From: an uncultured Chitinophagaceae bacterium
GTDB taxonomy: Bacteria > Bacteroidota > Bacteroidia > Chitinophagales > Chitinophagaceae
Direction of reading: 5' to 3'
DNA: 64,000 bases
Assembly: GCA_903884185.1 (NCBI GenBank)
Contig: CAISDV010000063.1
Location: 1 to 64,000, forward strand
Shown piece after piece: positions 19,601-26,207 of this stretch. The notes below the pieces were generated by a model. That model saw nothing but the letters and a program-made list of their open reading frames with translations. It made no database searches and was not told the DNA's origin. How positions within the stretch are numbered: position 1 is the first letter of the stretch; each line of letters opens with the position of its first letter. A program made the position numbers and the translations under genes.

Positions 19601-19863
19601 GTTGCTTCTGCGCCAACCGTTACGGTTTTAGAATCGATACCAACACCGGTGATAGATAAAACATCACCTTTGTTTGCTTTAATGGTAAAGCTACCATTTT
19701 CATCGGCACTGCTGCCAGTTCTACCATTCTTTACGGATGCATAAGGTACGGGCTGTCCCTGATCATCTGTCACTTTACCCTTAATGGTTTTCACCTGGGC
19801 AAAGATGAGGGTTTGGGATACGATAATAGCCAATACTAGCGTAGCAATTTTTCTCATGTGCAT
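16693..19863 (-). CDS. SusC/RagA TonB-linked outer membrane protein
   Basis: TonB-dependent importer, 1056 residues. In order: a signal peptide (MRKIATLVLAIIVSQTLIFAQ), a CarboxypepD_reg-like domain (about 25-100, GKVTDDQGQPVPYASVKN), a TonB box-like segment and plug (about 105-225, with LIIVDGTEV and DVDNISVMKGASAAALYGS), then a beta-barrel ending in an aromatic residue (LAFKF). Either the ATG at 19863 or the one at 19857 could be used; they differ by two residues. It heads a minus-strand operon with susD and the DUF1735 gene and is energised by TonB-ExbBD encoded elsewhere. Confidence 0.95.
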   Translation of the reverse strand: MHMRKIATLVLAIIVSQTLIFAQVKTIKGKVTDDQGQPVPYASVKNGRTGSSADENGSFTIKANKGDVLSITGVGIDSKTVTVGAEATLNISVVRASSNLSEVVVTSLGIKREAKSLGYSTATITGADLTQGKQVNLVQGITGKVSGAQVSVINNGVSPSVRIQLRGERHVYAGSGADNQPLIIVDGTEVRSDYLTSINPEDVDNISVMKGASAAALYGSEASNGVMLITTKHNSKGGRPSINVSTNVTIENLAYFPALQTTFSGYGGEGGTWFNGTPYQFTAINPYTGFVNYAPFENQSYGPAFNGNPANGYIGVPNQFGKVDSTPFWPTAVDPRYAFFNTGITTQNSASYSVGDNNNSNYLSVQDVAVSGTMPKDIARRTGFTFTGKRTYGIFSYDYNLRYSRQTSNTTTAAVYWNLLNTPANVPITTMSDWQSPGSWGNPNNFYNAYYQNPYWQIDNQRATNNLDNFTAGLGLYVKPFEWLTASYKLSAQITSTVYKSWSNVENFSAYSRADQWGTGNYQSGGNLAGSVTDQSVSQRRIQQDFSVAMSHKFGDFNTNLIIGSELWERSSNSQTDGNTTLYIPNFYNTSSGASVPTASQGISVTRLIGAFADVSANYKDFLFIHGSYRRDFSSLINTSYDVYGVDAAYVFSDNIAMFKKSKVFSFGKLRAGYSSTGQITVGPYSTVNTFGNSGGFPYSGPPSLSISSTYNNPGIVPEKTIEKEVGLELGFFKNKVNLSATYYQQNSTNQLFGVTITSASGYTSALINAAESTDEGLEFDLKFAPLVKSKSGFRWDFATNFAINTTTVTSLAGTSNYGIGNANAAIVNMAFPQIYTTDLLRDAATGKVIVDSKTGYPSLAPASVAAGRTTPKYILGFTQTFSYKNLTLQMVADCRGGYVFYNNSELNLDFTGASAHTATNGRQNFIYPNSVIADPANAGKYIANTNVYTQDGNIGFWVSSKYRSAGTSYVENAAAWKLRSVTLTYDFTKLLAKNMTFFKGATLSVIGNDLIMLRPKENDFTDPEFTNGNSNAQGYNTYFQLPPTRKFSFVLAFKF

Positions 19864-20167
19864 ATAGTTTTGCGTTTAAATAGATGCCGAAAATAGGGAT
19901 TTTTACCAAATCTGTTAATTTTTTTTTAACAGTGTGTTAAATTATCGCCTACCCGGCTTTATCTGTGACAAACGGTAAATGCATATCGCTGCATTAAAGT
20001 AACAAATATTTTTGCCCATTATCCACAGTCAATTCAGAGAAAAAAGCTCATTGTAATGGCAAAGTCAATCTATATAAGCGGCGGCGCTTGAAATATGTGT
20101 TTTATGTAATATGTTTGACTTGCCATAAATAATGCCATTTCACACCATAATTAATAACGCACCCACC
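19864..20167. other. divergent intergenic region susC / folD
   Basis: About 300 bases without a gene. It holds an inverted repeat CTGTTAA (19912-19918) and TTAACAG (19926-19932) 49 bases upstream of susC, and a minus-strand TATTTTCG resembling a -7 element about 30 bases from the susC start. Neither is strong enough to call an operator. The rest is AT-rich with no repeat of the heptamer type. Confidence 0.4.
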
Positions 20168-20175
20168 TACCTTTG
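20168..20175 (+). promoter_or_regulatory. TACCTTTG -7 element abutting folD
   Basis: TACCTTTG ends four bases before the folD ATG. In Bacteroidota the transcription start falls a few bases after this box, so the folD message would be leaderless or nearly so. Identical octamers precede queE and guaB. Confidence 0.6.
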
Positions 20176-20179
20176 ATCT

Positions 20180-21064
20180 ATGGTATTATTAGATGGAAAA
20201 ATAGCCTCTGCTGCAATAAAAGAGGCCTTAAAACAAGAAGTGTCCCAATTTACCGCAGGCGGGAAAAGAGCCCCTCACCTGGCCGCTATTTTGGTTGGGA
20301 ATAATGGTGCCAGCGAAACCTATGTGGCCGCTAAAGTGAAAAGCTGTGCAGAAGCAGGTTTCAGGTCTACCCTGGTACGGTTAAATGATACGGTTACAGA
20401 GAATGAACTGCTGGCCTCTATACATGAATTAAATGGAGATGCCTCAGTTGACGGGATCCTTGTGCAATTACCTCTTCCCAAACACATCAACGAGCAAAAA
20501 ATAATAGAAGCTGTAGACCCTTGTAAGGATGTTGACGGATTTCATCCAGTGAATGCAGGTAAACTGGTGCAGGGGCTACCCGGCTTCATTCCAGCCACTC
20601 CTTATGGCATCATGCTGCTCCTTGAACATTATAATATAGTAACCACCGGGAAGACAGCCGTTGTAATTGGCCGCAGTAATATTGTTGGCAGGCCCATGAG
20701 TATTTTATTAAGCAGCAACCGGCCCTATGGCAATTGTACCGTTACCTTATGCCACTCACATACAAAAGATTTAGAAAAAATCTGTGTGCAGGCAGACATT
20801 ATTATAGCAGCTCTCGGTAAACCGGAATTTTTAAAAGCATCTATGGTAAAAGAAGGTGCCGTAATAGTTGATGTAGGCATTACAAGAGTACCCGACAGTA
20901 ATTCAAAAACCGGGTACCGTATTAAAGGTGATGTAGCATTTAACGAAGTTTCATTGAAAGCATCCGCTATAACACCCGTCCCAGGCGGCGTTGGGCCAAT
21001 GACCATTGCAGGGTTGCTGAGGAATACGATGGAGAGTTACAGGTTACAGGTTACTGGTTGCTAG
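20180..21064 (+). CDS. folD: methylenetetrahydrofolate dehydrogenase / cyclohydrolase
   Basis: Bifunctional FolD interconverts 5,10-methylene-THF, methenyl-THF and 10-formyl-THF. Signatures seen: [16 protein letters not shown] with the catalytic Lys, [14 protein letters not shown], the NADP loop [16 protein letters not shown], and [16 protein letters not shown] near the end. Length 294 is normal. The last nine residues (SYRLQVTGC) and the TAG stop are encoded by the heptamer array that begins at 21035, so the native C-terminus has been replaced or extended by repeat DNA. A TACCTTTG box lies four bases before the ATG. Confidence 0.96.
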   Translation: MVLLDGKIASAAIKEALKQEVSQFTAGGKRAPHLAAILVGNNGASETYVAAKVKSCAEAGFRSTLVRLNDTVTENELLASIHELNGDASVDGILVQLPLPKHINEQKIIEAVDPCKDVDGFHPVNAGKLVQGLPGFIPATPYGIMLLLEHYNIVTTGKTAVVIGRSNIVGRPMSILLSSNRPYGNCTVTLCHSHTKDLEKICVQADIIIAALGKPEFLKASMVKEGAVIVDVGITRVPDSNSKTGYRIKGDVAFNEVSLKASAITPVPGGVGPMTIAGLLRNTMESYRLQVTGC

Positions 21065-21097
21065 TTATTAGTTATTAGTTACTGGTTGCCGGTTACC
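21035..21097 (+). repeat. heptamer array (GGTTACT family) covering the folD 3' end
   Basis: Nine phase-perfect 7-mers: AGTTACA, GGTTACA, GGTTACT, GGTTGCT, AGTTATT twice, AGTTACT, GGTTGCC, GGTTACC. The first four and a half lie inside folD and supply its stop codon (21062-21064). Confidence 0.85.
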
Positions 21098-21117
21098 GCA
21101 ATTTTAGTGTAATGCAA

Positions 21118-21260
21118 CCTTTCATGAGCGTTTGATGAGCCTTTCATGAGCGTCTGATGAGCCTCTCATGAGCGTTTGATGAGCCTTTCATGACGCCTTG
21201 ATGAGCATACAAACAAGCTACTTTGAGCCTACAAACAAGCAAGAAACAAGCAACAATGAG
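21118..21260 (+). repeat. 22-bp tandem repeat with degenerate tail
   Basis: Four head-to-tail 22-bp units start at 21118, 21140, 21162 and 21184; each has the form CCTTTCATGAGCGTTTGATG plus AG, with one to five changes. A fifth 22-bp unit at 21206-21227 keeps only the frame (CATACAAACAAGC... GAG), and a 33-bp variant follows to 21260. From about 21340 to 21382 a looser repeat (ATGTAAGTCGT... AAGCC) occurs twice. No gene is supported in 21065-21501. Confidence 0.8.
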
Positions 21261-21397
21261 CATACTTTGATCCCGCATAGGCAGGATGCAATGAAGTAAG
21301 AAAGTCATATCTAAGCCATCATTGCCCCATAGCAAAGCCGCATGTAAGTCGTATGAAAGCCCTATGTAAGTCGTGAAAAGCCGTGAGGAAATAGGGG

Positions 21398-21466
21398 GAT
21401 GGGGGATATGAGATACGGGATGCGAGATTAGAGACGATAACCGGTAATCCGCCTGGGCGGACAACT
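21398..21466 (+). repeat. heptamer array plus CCGCCTGGGCGG module
   Basis: Five 7-mers (GATGGGG, GATATGA, GATACGG, GATGCGA, GATTAGA; 21398-21432) are followed by ACCGGTAATCCGCCTGGGCG and the shared hairpin module at 21449-21460, closely matching the copy at 4340-4362. It lies directly upstream of the queE promoter. Confidence 0.7.
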
Positions 21467-21489
21467 AGTATCCTGCAATCAACAAGGCT

Positions 21490-21497
21490 TACCTTTG
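21490..21497 (+). promoter_or_regulatory. TACCTTTG -7 element abutting queE
   Basis: TACCTTTG ends four bases before the queE ATG, identical in sequence and spacing to the folD element, suggesting a leaderless transcript. Confidence 0.6.
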
Positions 21498-21501
21498 CAC
21501 C

Positions 21502-22284
21502 ATGATCTCAACCGTTACACATACACTTCCTGTAATGGAATCTTTTTACACTTTACAGGGAGAAGGATTTCACCAGGGAAGAGCCGCTTATTTTATCCGC
21601 CTCGGTGGCTGTGATGTTGGCTGCACCTGGTGCGATGTGAAGGAGAGTTGGGACGCGTCAGCGCATCCCCAGCTTAGGATTGAAGAGATTGTTGGTAAAG
21701 CGATGCGGGCCTGCCCCGCCAAAGGCGGGGATACGGGATACGAGATACGAGATGCGGGATACGGGATGCGGGATGCGGGATTGGAGATGCAGGATACAGA
21801 ATGCGGGATCGAAGATGAGAACCAGCAACCGGCAACCAGTAACAGGCAACCAACGACTAGTAACCAGCAACCAGTAACCAGTAACCGCTTAGCAGTAATA
21901 ACTGGTGGAGAACCATTACTCCATAACCTTGACGAGCTTACACGTCAATTACATGCAGCCGGATTTGAAACAAATATCGAAACCTCAGGATCATCGCCAT
22001 TAAGTGGTGAGTGGGATTGGATCTGCCTATCACCTAAAAAATTCAAAGCACCCTTACCGGAGTTAGTGCCATTGGCGAATGAATTAAAAGTAGTGGTATT
22101 TAATAAACATGATTTTGAATGGGCCGAAAAATATGCAGTGCAGGTTTCATCTTCCTGCAAATTATACCTGCAGCCGGAATGGGATAAAGCTTCTATCGTA
22201 ACACCTCTTATTATAGAATACATTAAACAAAATCCAAAGTGGGAATTGAGTTTGCAGATACATAAGTATATTAATGTTCCATAG
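21502..22284 (+). CDS. queE: 7-carboxy-7-deazaguanine synthase with repeat-encoded insertion
   Basis: Radical SAM enzyme that converts 6-carboxytetrahydropterin to 7-carboxy-7-deazaguanine in queuosine synthesis. Residues 12-70 have ESFYTLQGEGFHQGRAAYFI and the cluster motif GGCDVGCTWCD (Cys 37, 41, 44). Family sequence resumes at about 129 with LAVITGGEPLLH and runs to the end (ETSGS, CLSPKKF, LQPEW). In between, about residues 71-128, sits low-complexity sequence encoded by heptamer arrays; without it the length is about 202, close to family norm. The insert lies between the first helix and the GGEP strand, so the enzyme may still fold. folE and a PTPS/QueD homolog are at 50-51 kb. Confidence 0.9.
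   Translation: MISTVTHTLPVMESFYTLQGEGFHQGRAAYFIRLGGCDVGCTWCDVKESWDASAHPQLRIEEIVGKAMRACPAKGGDTGYEIRDAGYGMRDAGLEMQDTECGIEDENQQPATSNRQPTTSNQQPVTSNRLAVITGGEPLLHNLDELTRQLHAAGFETNIETSGSSPLSGEWDWICLSPKKFKAPLPELVPLANELKVVVFNKHDFEWAEKYAVQVSSSCKLYLQPEWDKASIVTPLIIEYIKQNPKWELSLQIHKYINVP
21712..21885 (+). repeat. composite heptamer element inside queE
   Basis: Three modules in a row: the hairpin CCCCGCCaaaGGCGGGG (21714-21730), thirteen GATRCGR-family 7-mers (21730-21820) and nine ACCAGTA-family 7-mers (21821-21883). There is no stop in the queE frame. Three DNA units make seven codons, so the product is two sets of heptads, one of the form RDAGYGM and one of the form NQQPVTS. Both repeat families are otherwise intergenic in this window. 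Confidence 0.9.
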
Positions 22285-22286
22285 AA

Positions 22287-22408
22287 ATTTACGATTTATG
22301 ATATACGATTTACGATTTTTTTTATGCAAGATTTCTGAGTAATATTAAAAAGAAAATGCGGGTATAATAGAGTTTATTATAATCGTGCAAATCGTATATC
22401 GTAAATTT
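22287..22408 (+). repeat. inverted pair of ATTTACG heptamer arrays
   Basis: The 178-base gap after queE starts with 7-mers ATTTACG, ATTTATG, ATATACG, ATTTACG (22287-22314) and a T run. About 70 bases later 22381-22408 carries the complementary units (AATCGTG, CAAATCG, TATATCG, TAAATTT). The two arms can form a long hairpin over the queE 3' end, possibly as a terminator. Confidence 0.65.
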
Positions 22409-22462
22409 TTTAACACGCCCTATACACCTAATTCACGAACTTGCTTTTACTATCTTAACTAC

Positions 22463-24373
22463 ATGAAATATTTTTTTTCAACCTTGTTCTTTTTTGTTGC
22501 TGTTACTGCCACTGCGCAGAAATACCAGCCTTCGAAGATCGATCCTAAAGCAGTTGTACTTTATAATAGTGCGATCCAGAAATTGACAGACGGAGCGATA
22601 AAAGAAGCCGTGCCTGTGCTTATCAAAACGATCGCTGCGGATACCAATTATGTAGATGCCATACTTTCCCTTGCCGGTGCCTATGGAGAATTGAAAGATT
22701 ATGAACGCGCTGTCAGATATTATCAAAAAGCAAGAAGCAAGGACACAACCTATTTTAAAGTATATAATCTACCATATTCCATTGACCTTGCAGGATTGGG
22801 AAGATTTGAAGAAGCTTTAGACGCGGTAAATATTTTTATTAAAGTTCCGGATATCAGCGAGAAAGGTGTAAAGAGTGGCGCGTACAGAAAACATTGTTAT
22901 GAATTTGCAATTAACTATAAACAGAAACACACGCACGATAATTATTCCTTCAATCCCATCAACCTGGGCGATAGCGTTAACTCTGATAAATCTGAATACT
23001 ATCCCTCATTAACTATTGATGACAGTTTATTGGTATTCACGCGAAGGCAAGGAGAAGGCGCACGGGAAGATTTTATGGAAAGCGATTTTACCAAAGGCCA
23101 TTACTCAAAAGCGAAAGTGATCAACGGTGATATCAATACACTTCCTTATAAAGGAGCGATCAATGTTTCTGCTGATGGTGAGTGGATGATCTTTGCAGGA
23201 AATTTTCAAGGCGGCTTTGGCAATTTTGATCTGTATATTTCTTATCAAACACCACAAGGCTGGAGTGAACCCGAAAATTTAGGGCCAAACATCAACAGCA
23301 GTTTTTGGGAAAGCTCCCCTAGCCTTAGCCCGGATAAACGTGTACTTTATTTCAGCAGCGACCGCCCCGGTGGTATGGGCGGCAAAGACCTTTACATGAG
23401 TACGCGAAATATGAATGGGAAATGGGGGCCGGCAGTAAATATGGGGCCGTTCATTAATTCTGCAGGTGATGAGATGGCGCCATACATTCATCCCGATAAC
23501 CAGACATTATATTATACATCTGATGGCCTGCCGGGTTACGGTGGCACTGATCTTTTTATCCTTCGCAAAAACCAACAAGGTGAATGGGGTGCTCCTGAAA
23601 ATTTTGGTTATCCTATCAATACCATTGTAAATGAAGGAAGCCTTGCTGCATCTGCAAATGGGCTGACAGCTTATTATGCAAGCGACAGGTCTGACAGTCG
23701 CGGTGGATTAGATCTTTACAAATTTGACCTGCCAGAAAATCTTCGTCCGCATAGAACATTGTACGTTAAAGGAAAAGTGTTTGATGCACGCACCAACAAA
23801 GGCCTTCCCTGCGCAGTTGAATTGGTTGACAACAGTAATAATAAAGCATTGATGCGGATACAGACCGATGAACTGGGTTCCTATTTCATTCCATTGCCAT
23901 CAGGAAAAGATTATACGTTTACTGTAAACAGGAAAGGATATTTTCCTTACAGCGAATCTTATCCGTTAAGCAGAAGCCGGTCTGATAGTACTTATCAAAA
24001 AAACATTCCTTTGCAACCTATTGAATTGAATGCAACATTTACTTTACAGAATATTCAATTCGCTTCCAACTCTTACCAACTGCTGCCGGATAATTTAATA
24101 GAACTCGATAAATTATTGCAGGCACTGAATGATAATCCTACATTGAAAGTTCAAATTGCAGGTTACACAGATAATGTTGGTAAAGAAGAAGACAACCTTG
24201 ATCTTTCCAATAACCGCGCACGAGCGGTAGCTTATTATCTCAGCTGGAAAGGAATAGATGGAGGCCGCCTGAGTTATAAAGGATATGGTTCTTCAAAACC
24301 TGTTGCAGACAATACTACAGAGGCCGGCAGGGCAAGGAACAGGCGAACAGAATTCGTCATTACCGGTCTGTAA
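22463..24373 (+). CDS. PorE-like OmpA family protein (TPR-PD40-CRD-OmpA)
   Basis: A 636-residue envelope protein with the domain order known from T9SS component PorE. It has a signal peptide (MKYFFSTLFFFVAVTATAQ), TPR repeats (about 30-115), WD40/PD40 beta-propeller blades (about 190-430; repeated SxDxxxLYFSSDRPGGxGGxDLY pattern), a carboxypeptidase-regulatory-like domain (about 435-520) and a C-terminal OmpA peptidoglycan-binding domain (about 530-636; NNRARAVAYYL, GRARNRRTEFVI). Bacteroidota carry several paralogs, so T9SS function is likely but not proven. The frame is open from 22385, but the signal peptide fixes the start at 22463. Confidence 0.88.
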   Translation: MKYFFSTLFFFVAVTATAQKYQPSKIDPKAVVLYNSAIQKLTDGAIKEAVPVLIKTIAADTNYVDAILSLAGAYGELKDYERAVRYYQKARSKDTTYFKVYNLPYSIDLAGLGRFEEALDAVNIFIKVPDISEKGVKSGAYRKHCYEFAINYKQKHTHDNYSFNPINLGDSVNSDKSEYYPSLTIDDSLLVFTRRQGEGAREDFMESDFTKGHYSKAKVINGDINTLPYKGAINVSADGEWMIFAGNFQGGFGNFDLYISYQTPQGWSEPENLGPNINSSFWESSPSLSPDKRVLYFSSDRPGGMGGKDLYMSTRNMNGKWGPAVNMGPFINSAGDEMAPYIHPDNQTLYYTSDGLPGYGGTDLFILRKNQQGEWGAPENFGYPINTIVNEGSLAASANGLTAYYASDRSDSRGGLDLYKFDLPENLRPHRTLYVKGKVFDARTNKGLPCAVELVDNSNNKALMRIQTDELGSYFIPLPSGKDYTFTVNRKGYFPYSESYPLSRSRSDSTYQKNIPLQPIELNATFTLQNIQFASNSYQLLPDNLIELDKLLQALNDNPTLKVQIAGYTDNVGKEEDNLDLSNNRARAVAYYLSWKGIDGGRLSYKGYGSSKPVADNTTEAGRARNRRTEFVITGL

Positions 24374-24454
24374 ACACAATCTCTTTACAAAGTATTTTTT
24401 CTGATAGCCATTTGTAAACGGCTATCACGCCGATCCTTATTATTTTCATCGGTG

Positions 24455-25555
24455 ATGGAAAAAAATGATCTTTTATACCAGGTAGCGCTTACACTAATTG
24501 AAGGCATTGGGCCTGTGCAGGCAAGGCAACTGGCTGAACATTTCGGAGATGCTGCCTCAGTATTTAAAGCCAGGAAAAAAGAACTGGATATAATAGAAGG
24601 TATTGGTGAAATACGTGCAAGACAGGTAAAAAAATTCCAGGATTTCAAACGTGCAGAAGAGGAAATTATTTTTTGTGAGAAACATCATATCCAGCCATTA
24701 TTCATCACTGAGAAAAATTACCCGCAGCGCTTATTGCATTGCTATGATGCCCCTGCCCTGCTTTATTATCGTGGCAATGCTGACCTTTCCTCTTCGAAGA
24801 TCATTAGTATTATCGGCACAAGAAATAATACTCCTTACGGAAAACAGGTAACAGAACAATTGGTTGCAGGACTGCAATCACATAATATTTTAATCGTTAG
24901 CGGACTGGCATTTGGAATTGATGCCATTGCACATAAAGCATCGCTTCAAAATAATATTCCCACCATTGGTGTGCTGGCACACGGGCTGGATGCAATGTAT
25001 CCACCACAACACAAACCATTAGCAAAAGAAATGTTGCTCAATGGCGGCCTGCTTACCGAGTTCAGGAAAGACACAAAACCTGATAAGCATAATTTTCCAC
25101 GCCGTAACAGGATCGTTGCAGGAATGAGCGATGCTACCATTGTAATTGAAACTGCCATCAAAGGCGGGAGTATGATCACAGCAGAATTGGCCGCTGCCTA
25201 TAACAGGGATGTGTTTGCAGTTCCCGGAAAACTAACCGATACAAAAAGTGCCGGTTGTCTTCAACTGATACGCGATAACAAAGCAGTTGTCTTTACAGAT
25301 GCAGAACAATTTGTTGAGGCCATGGGCTGGCAACGAAAAAAAATATCCCCTAAAAAACAAAGAGAATTATTTATTGATCTCACAGATAATGAAAAAATAA
25401 TTGTCAATATCCTGAAAGAAAAAGGAACGGTTCCTATTGATGATATTTATTTAAAAAGCGGATTAAGTAGTAGTGCTGTTGCGTCCGCGATATTGAATCT
25501 GGAGTTGCAGAATGTGGTGAGTGTACTACCCGGGAAGATGTATCAGCTAACATAG
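24455..25555 (+). CDS. dprA: DNA processing protein DprA
   Basis: Loads RecA on incoming single-stranded DNA during natural transformation. Residues 1-70 contain a helix-hairpin-helix/SAM-like region (IEGIGPVQARQL). The Rossmann-like DprA domain follows (about 80-290; IIGTRNNTPYG, SGLAFGIDAIAH, FPRRNRIVAGMSD, IKGGSMITAELA). A winged-helix DprA C-terminal domain is near 305-366. Full length at 366 residues. The ATG at 24455 is preferred over an overlapping GTG three bases earlier. The stop TAG is followed by TTGCC, the usual way these arrays follow genes here. Confidence 0.95.
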   Translation: MEKNDLLYQVALTLIEGIGPVQARQLAEHFGDAASVFKARKKELDIIEGIGEIRARQVKKFQDFKRAEEEIIFCEKHHIQPLFITEKNYPQRLLHCYDAPALLYYRGNADLSSSKIISIIGTRNNTPYGKQVTEQLVAGLQSHNILIVSGLAFGIDAIAHKASLQNNIPTIGVLAHGLDAMYPPQHKPLAKEMLLNGGLLTEFRKDTKPDKHNFPRRNRIVAGMSDATIVIETAIKGGSMITAELAAAYNRDVFAVPGKLTDTKSAGCLQLIRDNKAVVFTDAEQFVEAMGWQRKKISPKKQRELFIDLTDNEKIIVNILKEKGTVPIDDIYLKSGLSSSAVASAILNLELQNVVSVLPGKMYQLT

Positions 25556-25565
25556 TTGCCCCTGC

Positions 25566-25672
25566 CCGACTACGTCATTCAGGCGGGAGTTGCTGGTTAC
25601 TGGTTACTGGTTACTGGTTACTGGTAACTGGTAACTGGTAACTGGTAACTGGTAACTGGTAACTGGTAACTG
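25566..25672 (+). repeat. heptamer array with internal unit switch, left flank of S23 gene
   Basis: The core CCGACTACGTCATTCAGGCG (from 25566) is followed by twelve perfect-phase 7-mers at 25589-25672: GTTGCTG, four copies of GTTACTG, then seven copies of GTAACTG. GTTAC and GTAAC are complementary, and the TG spacers can pair as G-U, so the transcript could fold back on itself almost completely. Confidence 0.9.
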
Positions 25673-25692
25673 GTAAAATTAAAAAAAATATT

Positions 25693-26070
25693 ATGTCTTC
25701 ATACCGACAATTAGAAATTTATAAGATCTCAAAAGATTTGGCAGTTCGTATTCATCGGATGACGATGACACTTTCAAAATTTGAGTTATATGAAGAAGGT
25801 AGCCAGGTAAGAAGGTCTTCTAAAGCGGTTACTTCTGCTATTGTGGAAGGATATGGAAGAAGAATTTATAAAGCCGAATTTTTAAGATACCTGACCATCT
25901 GCATCGCTGAATGCGATGAGACAATTTTGCACCTTGATTTTTTATTTGAAACAGGATCACTAAAAGATGAGAAAATATATAAAGATCTATCAATAGAGTA
26001 TCAGCAATTAACTAAGCGCATTAACTCTTTTATACAATGGGCGAATAAGAATTGGCTAACGGGCAAATAA
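25693..26070 (+). CDS. four-helix bundle protein (S23 / rRNA intervening-sequence type)
   Basis: A 125-residue, all-helical protein of the S23/TIGR02436 family, first seen encoded in 23S rRNA intervening sequences and related in fold to the Avd accessory protein of diversity-generating retroelements. Diagnostic segments are [15 protein letters not shown] (about 7-21), [22 protein letters not shown] (about 36-57) and the [15 protein letters not shown] helix. It is not inside an rRNA gene, and no reverse transcriptase is nearby. Its biochemical role is unknown. The gene sits alone between two heptamer arrays in opposite orientation that share a 20-base core, as though it were a cassette. Confidence 0.9.
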   Translation: MSSYRQLEIYKISKDLAVRIHRMTMTLSKFELYEEGSQVRRSSKAVTSAIVEGYGRRIYKAEFLRYLTICIAECDETILHLDFLFETGSLKDEKIYKDLSIEYQQLTKRINSFIQWANKNWLTGK

Positions 26071-26072
26071 TC

Positions 26073-26162
26073 AGTAACAAGAAACCAGCAACTGGGAACC
26101 CGCGCCTAAATAGCGTAGTCGGATAAGAGCAACCAGTAACTAGTAACCGATAACCAGCAACC
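26073..26162 (-). repeat. inverted heptamer arrays, right flank of S23 gene
   Basis: Units AGTAACA, AGAAACC, AGCAACT, GGGAACC (26073-26100), then the inverted core CGCGCCTAAATAGCGTAGTC (26101-26120), then AGCAACC, AGTAACT, AGTAACC, GATAACC, AGCAACC (26128-26162). Read on the minus strand, core and units correspond to the left flank at 25566-25672. Confidence 0.8.
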
Positions 26163-26196
26163 GAAACACAAATTTGCTTCATATTTAAACGTCGCT

Positions 26197-26204
26197 TACC
26201 TTTG
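26197..26204 (+). promoter_or_regulatory. TACCTTTG -7 element abutting guaB
   Basis: TACCTTTG ends three bases before the guaB ATG at 26208, matching the folD and queE arrangement. Confidence 0.6.
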
Positions 26205-26207
26205 CCC

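Noticed and set aside
12797-19863. Polysaccharide utilization locus
   Set aside because: SusC/SusD are present but no carbohydrate-active enzyme or dedicated regulator, so a glycan role cannot be claimed.
21144-21464. 106-codon minus-strand frame across the 22-bp repeats
   Set aside because: It consists only of repeat DNA and shows no protein family or start signal.
22385-22462. 26-residue N-terminal extension of the PorE-like protein
   Set aside because: It translates the heptamer repeat; the signal peptide begins at 22463.
25589-25672. CRISPR array
   Set aside because: Units are 7 bp with no spacers, and no cas gene is present in the window.
25693-26070. Avd-like part of a diversity-generating retroelement
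   Set aside because: The fold is related, but there is no reverse transcriptase, template repeat or variable repeat nearby; the S23 family fits better.
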